The notes under the pieces were generated by a model. That model worked only from the letters and a program-made list of their open reading frames with translations. It was not told the DNA's origin and searched no databases. DNA of 64,000 nt from an uncultured Pelagibacteraceae bacterium. Lineage in GTDB: Bacteria > Pseudomonadota > Alphaproteobacteria > Pelagibacterales > Pelagibacteraceae. Location: contig CABZLS010000001.1 of NCBI GenBank assembly GCA_902526645.1, positions 103,193 through 167,192 of the forward strand, read 5' to 3'. Below, piece after piece: positions 57,816-64,000 of this stretch. The position numbers and the translations under genes are program-made. Positions within the stretch are counted from its first letter, which is position 1, and every line of letters begins with the position of its first letter.

Positions 57816-59234
57816 TTAAATTTTATGAAAGTTGTCAACACCAACAGTATAATTAGTACCTGCTAAAGGAACTTTTGCTAAAGCTGAAGCTTCAGAAGTT
57901 AAAGCTGCCAAATCTTCAGGCTCTAAAGAGTGAATATTTGTTTTTCCACAAGCTCTAGCTAATAATTGAGCTTCTAGGGTCATGGAGTGAAGGTAATTAT
58001 AAACTCTTAAAGCAGCATCATCAGGATTCAATCTTGCTCTAAGCTTAGGATCTTGAGTTGCAACACCAACGGGACATCTCCCAGTGTGGCAATGATAACA
58101 TTCACCTGCTTTAACACCCATTTCCTTTTCAAAATTCGCTTCGGGAATATCCTTATTACAATTAAGAGCAATCATTGATCCTGTTCCGATCGCAATAGCA
58201 TCAGCACCCAAAGCTAAAGCTTTTGCCATGTCAGCACCATCTCTTACACCACCAGCATAAATTAAAGTTACTTTTCCAGTTTTACCAACATCATCTAATG
58301 CTCTTCTAGCTTCTCTAATTGCTGCAATACCAGGTATGCCAGTATTAGCTGCTGCAATATGTGGACCAGCTCCTGTTGATCCCTCCATACCATCTAAATA
58401 AATTGAATCTGGATCACACTTCGCTGCCATACGAACATCATCATAAACTTTCGATGCACCTAATTTTAATTGAATAGGAACTTTATTCTTAGTTAATTGT
58501 CTCAATTCCTCTACTTTTAAGGCTAAATCATCTGGACCTAACCAGTCAGGGTGTCTTGCTGGAGACCTTTGGTCAATTCCAGAGGGTAGTGACCTCATTT
58601 CAGCTACCTGATCAGTAACTTTTTGACCCATTAAGTGTCCACCCATTCCAACTTTTTGTCCCTGTCCAATGAAAACTTCAATTCCATCTGCAAGTTGGGC
58701 ATGGTGTGGGTTAAATCCGTATCTAGATTGAATGCATTGATAAAACCATTTTTCTGAATATCTTCTTTCATCAGGTATCATACCACCTTCACCTGAACAT
58801 GTTGCACTGCCAGCCATTGTGGCTCCTCTGGCAAGAGCAGTTTTAGCCTCGTAGGATAATGCTCCAAAACTCATACCAGTAATATAAACGGGGATATCTA
58901 ATTCAATAGGATTTTCACATCTAGGACCAATAACTGTTTTAGTCTCACACTTTTCTCTATAACCTTCGATTACAAATCTAGTTAAAGTTCCTGGTAAAAA
59001 TACCAAATCATCAAAAGTTGGAATTTTTTTCATTAATGCCATTCCACGCATTCTGTATCTTCCTAGTTGAGATTTAATATGAATATCGTCTATTACTTCT
59101 GGAGTAAAAATTGCATTGTGACCAAGTAAACTTTTGTTTCTCGATCCATTGCTACTAAGATGAACATCAGCTTTACCACCAACATTTCCGTTAGTTTTTA
59201 GTTTATTATTTTTTTTCTTTTTTTTCTTAGGCAT
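57816..59234 (-). CDS. Glutamate synthase FMN-domain protein (MgsC/GlxD-like)
   Basis: 'VYITGMSFGALSYEAKTALARGA', 'LIYAGGVRDGADMAKALALGADAIAIGT', Fe-S 'CYHCHTGRCPVGVATQ'. Confidence 0.88.
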   Translation of the reverse strand: MPKKKKKKNNKLKTNGNVGGKADVHLSSNGSRNKSLLGHNAIFTPEVIDDIHIKSQLGRYRMRGMALMKKIPTFDDLVFLPGTLTRFVIEGYREKCETKTVIGPRCENPIELDIPVYITGMSFGALSYEAKTALARGATMAGSATCSGEGGMIPDERRYSEKWFYQCIQSRYGFNPHHAQLADGIEVFIGQGQKVGMGGHLMGQKVTDQVAEMRSLPSGIDQRSPARHPDWLGPDDLALKVEELRQLTKNKVPIQLKLGASKVYDDVRMAAKCDPDSIYLDGMEGSTGAGPHIAAANTGIPGIAAIREARRALDDVGKTGKVTLIYAGGVRDGADMAKALALGADAIAIGTGSMIALNCNKDIPEANFEKEMGVKAGECYHCHTGRCPVGVATQDPKLRARLNPDDAALRVYNYLHSMTLEAQLLARACGKTNIHSLEPEDLAALTSEASALAKVPLAGTNYTVGVDNFHKI

Positions 59235-60088
59235 TAAATTGCTCCTTTTTTCTCTGTTGGTTCTAGATTATCGTAATTCCAAAGCTTTTTACCTGCTACA
59301 ATTTTTTTCATTTTACTTACATCAAAATTTTCACCGATCTCGGCAACTTTTAGCTTTCTTTTTAACCAATCTTGATCACTTTTAGTCAATTCGGCATCTA
59401 CAGCATCACTACCATATGACCCGATTTCTCCACCTACGAAAATTGTCCCATCATACATCGAGTCGCCTAAATTTATTCCGACATTACCTAAAATTATAAT
59501 TCTTCCTCTTTGCATCATAAAACCAGTAAATGCACCTGCATCACCGCCAATTATGATGGTTCCACCTTTCATATCTATACCTGTTCTGGCACCCACACTT
59601 CCCTTACAAATTAAATCTCCACCTCTGATTGCTGCTCCAAAGCATGAGCCTGCATTTTTTTCAATAACTACTTTTCCTGCCATTAAGTTTTCAGCACAAG
59701 ACCAACCAACTCTTCCATTGATTCGCACAATTGGACCATCACAGGAACCTATTCCAAAATATCCTAAACTTCCCTCAAAAATTAAATTTAGTTTATTTAA
59801 AATTCCAACACCTAAACTATGTTTTCCCTGAGGATTTTTAATAACTATAGATCCAAATCCTTGACTCATTAAATGATCTATTTCTTTATTTGCTTCTGCA
59901 GCAGACATGTCTTTAACATCCAGATCTGTTCTTTTGTTAAAGTCTACGTCATAAGTTCCAAAGTAATAAAAATTTTCAGCTTCATCAGGATTAAAAAATT
60001 TTTGTTGAGTTCTACCAGTCAGAACTTCAGTATGCATACCCATTGCCTGAGCTTTAGTTTTTTTTGTAACATTTTTTAAATTTGCCAT
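59234..60088 (-). CDS. GXGXG-domain protein (MgsB/GlxC-like)
   Basis: Repeated G-rich beta-helix 'GGDLICKGSVGARTGIDMKGGTIIIGGDAGAFTGFMMQRGRIIILGNVG'. Confidence 0.88.
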   Translation of the reverse strand: MANLKNVTKKTKAQAMGMHTEVLTGRTQQKFFNPDEAENFYYFGTYDVDFNKRTDLDVKDMSAAEANKEIDHLMSQGFGSIVIKNPQGKHSLGVGILNKLNLIFEGSLGYFGIGSCDGPIVRINGRVGWSCAENLMAGKVVIEKNAGSCFGAAIRGGDLICKGSVGARTGIDMKGGTIIIGGDAGAFTGFMMQRGRIIILGNVGINLGDSMYDGTIFVGGEIGSYGSDAVDAELTKSDQDWLKRKLKVAEIGENFDVSKMKKIVAGKKLWNYDNLEPTEKKGAI

Positions 60089-61020
60089 ACCTTGACCTCC
60101 CCATCGAACGGATCATAAGTATCAATTTCTTGTGGTAAAATTGACCTAATCGCTATTTCTTCTGAACCCATTGCCACTAAATCATCTGACTCGTATAACA
60201 CCAACGGTTTTGCTGCCATAGTGTCTTTTGCCATGCCTAATGAATCTTTTGTTGCAACAAAATAAGTAAATACACCATCTAATCCAGATAAAGACTCTTT
60301 CATTCCTTCTTCTAATGATGCGCCATCTCTCATCTTTTCTGCTAAATAAACAGCGATTAATTCAGAGTCACATTCAGACATAAATCTCATCCCTTTATTT
60401 TCTAAAGCACGTCTGTTGTTCCAATAATTAGTTAATTGGCCATTATGAACTACCGATACATCACTAAAAGGATAGCCCCAAAAAGGGTGAGCTGATTTTA
60501 TATCCACACCGGACTCGGTAGCCATTCTTGCGTGACCAATTGCATGAGTACCTACAACTTTATCTAAATTGTATCTGTCACAAACTATTTTTGCATTACC
60601 AAGATCTTTAATCACTTCCAAAGATTTACCCATAGAAAGAATTTCAACACCTGGAATACTCTCTATTTTTTGTGAAAATTCTAATAAATCTTTTTTTTCA
60701 TATTGAATTTCGTATCTTAAAGAATAGGGAAGAATTCTTTCCTCTTTGACAATTTTTGCTCCCATATCTGAGAGATAACTATCAACTATTTTTTTTCTCT
60801 CGTCATATACAGATACATCTTCAGCAACTGACGAACTTCCTTCGCCAACATTTTCACCAACTTTAAATCTCATAATGAAATTTTTTCCATCAGTATCACC
60901 ATACAGAGCATAACCTGTGGAGTCTTCACCTCTATGTTTTAAAGCTTGCAACATTCCTTGAAGTTCATAACCGACTTTTGAGGATTTTCCTCTATGAATT
61001 AATCCTGCTATTCCGCACAT
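60076..61020 (-). CDS. Class II glutamine amidotransferase (MgsA/GlxB-like)
   Basis: N-terminal nucleophile MCGIAGLIHRG; 'GHARMATESGVDIKSAHPF', 'VVHNGQLTNYWNNRRAL'. Confidence 0.9.
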   Translation of the reverse strand: MCGIAGLIHRGKSSKVGYELQGMLQALKHRGEDSTGYALYGDTDGKNFIMRFKVGENVGEGSSSVAEDVSVYDERKKIVDSYLSDMGAKIVKEERILPYSLRYEIQYEKKDLLEFSQKIESIPGVEILSMGKSLEVIKDLGNAKIVCDRYNLDKVVGTHAIGHARMATESGVDIKSAHPFWGYPFSDVSVVHNGQLTNYWNNRRALENKGMRFMSECDSELIAVYLAEKMRDGASLEEGMKESLSGLDGVFTYFVATKDSLGMAKDTMAAKPLVLYESDDLVAMGSEEIAIRSILPQEIDTYDPFDGEVKVWQI

Positions 61021-61044
61021 ACACTTTCCTCTCTTTAAAATCTA

Positions 61045-62514
61045 TTATGGTAAACAATCTAGATAAGTATCTAGATCCCATTGAGTAGTTGCACCTAAAA
61101 ATCTTTCCCACTCATCATTTTTATACCAATGAAAAACTTTATACATTTCATCTGGCATTGCAGATTTGATTACTTTATCTTCAGATAATCTTTCTAGAGC
61201 TTCACCTAAGCTTAAAGGAAGTTTCTTAACATCTTTACCTGCTTTTTGAGCTTCATAAATATTTCTAGATTCAGGAGCTGCCGGTTTCATTTTTTCACTT
61301 ATTCCATGATCGCAAGCTTTTAATAAAGCTGCACCTAGTAAGTAAGGATTATGCATAGAGTCTACCGACCTGTATTCAAATCTTCCAGGTGCTGACACCC
61401 TTAATCCACAAGTTCTATTTTGGTATCCCCAGTCAGCATAGACAGGTGCCCAAAAACCTTGATCCCATAATCTTCTATATGAATTAACTGTTGAAGAACC
61501 TAATGCAGTTAATGCCGGTAAGTGTTCCATGATACCAGCGATTGATTGTAAACCAATTTTACCTGGTAGCTGCATATCTTTTGTGTCTGGCATAAAAGTA
61601 TTTGTTCCACCTTCCACGTAACTAAAAACTTCCTCAACACCTGGTAAAGTTTTATTTCCTAGTTTATTAAGTTTAATTTTTCCACCTTTCCATAAAGACA
61701 TATTTGTGTGACATCCACTAGCTGAAACGCCCATAAAAGGTTTAGTCATAAAACAAGCGATTAAACCGTGTTCTCTTGCTACTTGTGCACAAATTTGTCT
61801 ATAAGTTGATAGTCTGTCAGCATTTCTAAGCACATTATCGAATGTCCAGTTTAATTCTAATTGACCTGGCGCATCTTCATGATCCCCTTGAATCATATCA
61901 AGACCCATTGCTTTAGCGTATTCAATTACCTTCATAAATACTGGTCTTAGTGACTCAAATTGGTCGATATGATAACAAAATGGCTTTGAAAAACCTTTTC
62001 CAGTTGGTGTACCATCCTGATTTTTTGTAAGCCACATCATTTCAGGTTCTGTTCCAACTCTTAATTCAAGACCATGTTTTTTTTGGAATTCATCCATAAA
62101 AATTCTCAAATTTCCTCTACAATCAGATGTTAAGTGGCCACCGGGGTTATTTCTTTCTTCTCTATTTCTAAAACAAGTTACAAAAACTCTTCCTACTCTT
62201 TTGTCCCAAGGTAATTGACAAAATGTCTCTGGATCTGGAATACCCACAAGTTCCATTGCTTCTGGTCCATATCCAATATAGTTATTGTGACGATCTAAAA
62301 ATAAATTAGCAGTTGCTCCATAGACTAATTGAAAACCTTTTTCTGCAGTTCTTTCCCAGTGATCTGCTGGAATTCCTTTACCAACAACTCTACCTGTAAC
62401 TGAAATAAATTGATAATAAATATAAGTTATTCCTAACTCATTAATTTTTTCTCTTACTTTTTTTACTAATTTTGCTCTTCCTGGTTGGTTAACATGTTTT
62501 TCTAGATCAGTCAT
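61045..62514 (-). CDS. Glutamine synthetase-family ligase, second paralogue (not clearly GmaS)
   Basis: 'MIQGDHEDAPGQLELNWTFDN', 'KPFMGVSASGCHTNMSLW', 'NRTCGLRVSAPGRFEYRSVD'. Confidence 0.87.
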   Translation of the reverse strand: MTDLEKHVNQPGRAKLVKKVREKINELGITYIYYQFISVTGRVVGKGIPADHWERTAEKGFQLVYGATANLFLDRHNNYIGYGPEAMELVGIPDPETFCQLPWDKRVGRVFVTCFRNREERNNPGGHLTSDCRGNLRIFMDEFQKKHGLELRVGTEPEMMWLTKNQDGTPTGKGFSKPFCYHIDQFESLRPVFMKVIEYAKAMGLDMIQGDHEDAPGQLELNWTFDNVLRNADRLSTYRQICAQVAREHGLIACFMTKPFMGVSASGCHTNMSLWKGGKIKLNKLGNKTLPGVEEVFSYVEGGTNTFMPDTKDMQLPGKIGLQSIAGIMEHLPALTALGSSTVNSYRRLWDQGFWAPVYADWGYQNRTCGLRVSAPGRFEYRSVDSMHNPYLLGAALLKACDHGISEKMKPAAPESRNIYEAQKAGKDVKKLPLSLGEALERLSEDKVIKSAMPDEMYKVFHWYKNDEWERFLGATTQWDLDTYLDCLP

Positions 62515-62580
62515 TTTCTCCTCAATGAATTATATTTTTTCAAGCGTAGCTGAAAAATTTATTAGTGTCTAGGCTTGAAG

Positions 62581-63927
62581 TTAACTCCAAGGGAACGGAC
62601 TGTTCGAAGTAGGGTGGAGCTCTCCCTTCTCGTAACGGTTGAATCTAAACGGTTTCAATAAATCACTCTCAGTACCAAGAATTTCTTTTGCAACAAGCTC
62701 ACCAACACCAATCATTTTATATCCGTGATTAGCATCAGCTATCATATAAACATTTTCAAAAAATCTATCAAATATTGGAAATGAGTCAGGTGTCATACAT
62801 CCCAATCCTCCTGATGGTCCCTTACGATATAAATTGGATTTTCCTTCAAATCTTTTTTGGCAATGTGCCAGTGCTGAACACCACATTTCACTAAATGCTT
62901 CAGTTGTTTGATACTCTGGTGACTCAATTCCATAAGGATCAACATTTACTTTATCGAAATGTTTTTTAACTATATATGGCGAAGTTCCTCCTTGAACTCC
63001 CAATCCCTCTATATCAGGTTTGTAATAAATTCCCCAAATTTTGTCTGTGATTAATTTTTTTGTTTTATCTGAATATAATGGTGCTGTTGAGTCAACATGA
63101 ACCACAGGTGGTTGTTTACCATCATTTGTTTTTAAGAAATCTGGCTCTACTCCAATAACGCCCTCTTGGAGCATCCAGTATGTCCACATATCAGTAACAT
63201 GTATCTTACCATCTTTACCTTTAATATTTGCAGTTTTGGGTAACTCTAACATGTTCCAAAAATCTCTAGCCCAAGGTCCCGCTCCAATTACTACTTGTTC
63301 ACAATCGATTGTGCCTTTGTCTGTTTCTACTCCTGTCACAGCTTTACTATTACTTCCTCTTTTAAAACCTGTAACTCTAACACCTTTCATTACCTGAACA
63401 CCATTTGAGGTAGATTTATTTTCAAGTGCTTTAATTGAATCTTTATTAAAAGCATATCCACCTTTTTTTTCATGAAGAATAGAAGTAATTCCTTTAGCTT
63501 GCCAATCGTCAAAGATACCTTTCATATAATTCATGCAATCTTTTTCACCTTCTATAAATTCAGATTCGTAACCAATTGCTTTTTGTTGTTTATAAATACT
63601 TGCAACATCCTCATGCATAATCTCAGGTGATATTTGTAAATACCCAACTGGATTATATTTAAATGCTTTTGGATCACTCTCCCAAACTGAAACTGAATGG
63701 GCCATCAACTCTCTCATTGCTGGTTGGAAATAATTATTTCTTACAACGCCACAAGCTATTCCACTAGCTCCCGCCGCAGTATCTTTCTTTTCTAAAACAA
63801 TGATATCTCCTGGATTTTTATATGTTTCGGATAATTTCCAAGCGGTACTCAATCCGTGGATCCCTCCACCGATAATTACTACTTTTGCTTTTGTCGGTAA
63901 TGACATATCTACATCTTTATTTTTCAT
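62581..63927 (-). CDS. FAD-dependent oxidoreductase, sarcosine oxidase beta/MgdA/DadA-like
   Basis: 'KVVIIGGGIHGLSTAWKLSE', 'VVIGAGPWARDFWNMLELP', 'CMTPDSFPIFDRFFENVYMIADANHGYKMIGVGELVAKEIL'. Confidence 0.85.
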   Translation of the reverse strand: MKNKDVDMSLPTKAKVVIIGGGIHGLSTAWKLSETYKNPGDIIVLEKKDTAAGASGIACGVVRNNYFQPAMRELMAHSVSVWESDPKAFKYNPVGYLQISPEIMHEDVASIYKQQKAIGYESEFIEGEKDCMNYMKGIFDDWQAKGITSILHEKKGGYAFNKDSIKALENKSTSNGVQVMKGVRVTGFKRGSNSKAVTGVETDKGTIDCEQVVIGAGPWARDFWNMLELPKTANIKGKDGKIHVTDMWTYWMLQEGVIGVEPDFLKTNDGKQPPVVHVDSTAPLYSDKTKKLITDKIWGIYYKPDIEGLGVQGGTSPYIVKKHFDKVNVDPYGIESPEYQTTEAFSEMWCSALAHCQKRFEGKSNLYRKGPSGGLGCMTPDSFPIFDRFFENVYMIADANHGYKMIGVGELVAKEILGTESDLLKPFRFNRYEKGELHPTSNSPFPWS

Positions 63928-64000
63928 GCGACGTAAATATATAATTTTTTATATATATAAAAAATATAAGTAAAAGCTATTAAGTTTTAAAAGCTAAGAT

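Noticed and set aside
62539-62579. TTCAAGC...GCTTGAA inverted repeat upstream of the second GS-like gene, considered as a glutamine riboswitch
   Set aside because: Only a 7-bp stem with a long loop; I could not match the glnA RNA consensus core.
1-64000. Prophage, transposon or defence island
   Set aside because: No integrase, transposase, tRNA-flanked att-like repeat, toxin-antitoxin or nuclease genes recognised; gene content is metabolic, transport and surface.

Overview
This AT-rich 64 kb window looks like a streamlined marine alphaproteobacterium of the SAR11/Pelagibacterales type. That assignment rests on gene content and codon style only; no search was run. Gene density is very high and I saw no rRNA, tRNA, CRISPR array or transposase. 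Five blocks are apparent. (1) 1-16141: a type IV (MSHA-like) pilus assembly operon with a pilM-pilN fusion and a lipoprotein secretin, two prepilins, a partner-switching set (HATPase kinase, two STAS proteins, CHASE2-PP2C phosphatase), a FecR-domain protein with a giant Lys-rich tail, a TPR+barrel outer-membrane protein beside a small lipoprotein, and a propeller+barrel autotransporter-like protein. (2) 16.1-30.2 kb: glutaredoxin, LysE exporter, two Liv-type ABC importers, AzlCD, a CsiD/GlaH-like dioxygenase and a ProC-like reductase. (3) 30.3-44.0 kb: EutA-like and DoeA/EutD-like proteins, a PotABCD-type importer, an unusually ordered HAD-crotonase fusion, a periplasmic HExxH protein, agmatinase-family protein, ALDH and an M20 deacetylase. 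(4) 44-52.9 kb: housekeeping (CsaA, aconitase, BamB, ZapE, YjbQ, photolyase). (5) 52.9-64 kb, minus strand: a methylamine/N-methylglutamate-type cluster (DpaL-like lyase, GmaS-like ligase, AmtB with small membrane proteins, MgsABC/GlxBCD-like proteins, a second GS-like protein and a SoxB/MgdA-like FAD protein). The most interesting candidates are the partner-switch/FecR/pilus/Slam-like surface island, the dpaL-gmaS coupling with AmtB and small single-TM proteins, and recurrent SBP-hairpin-permease architectures.
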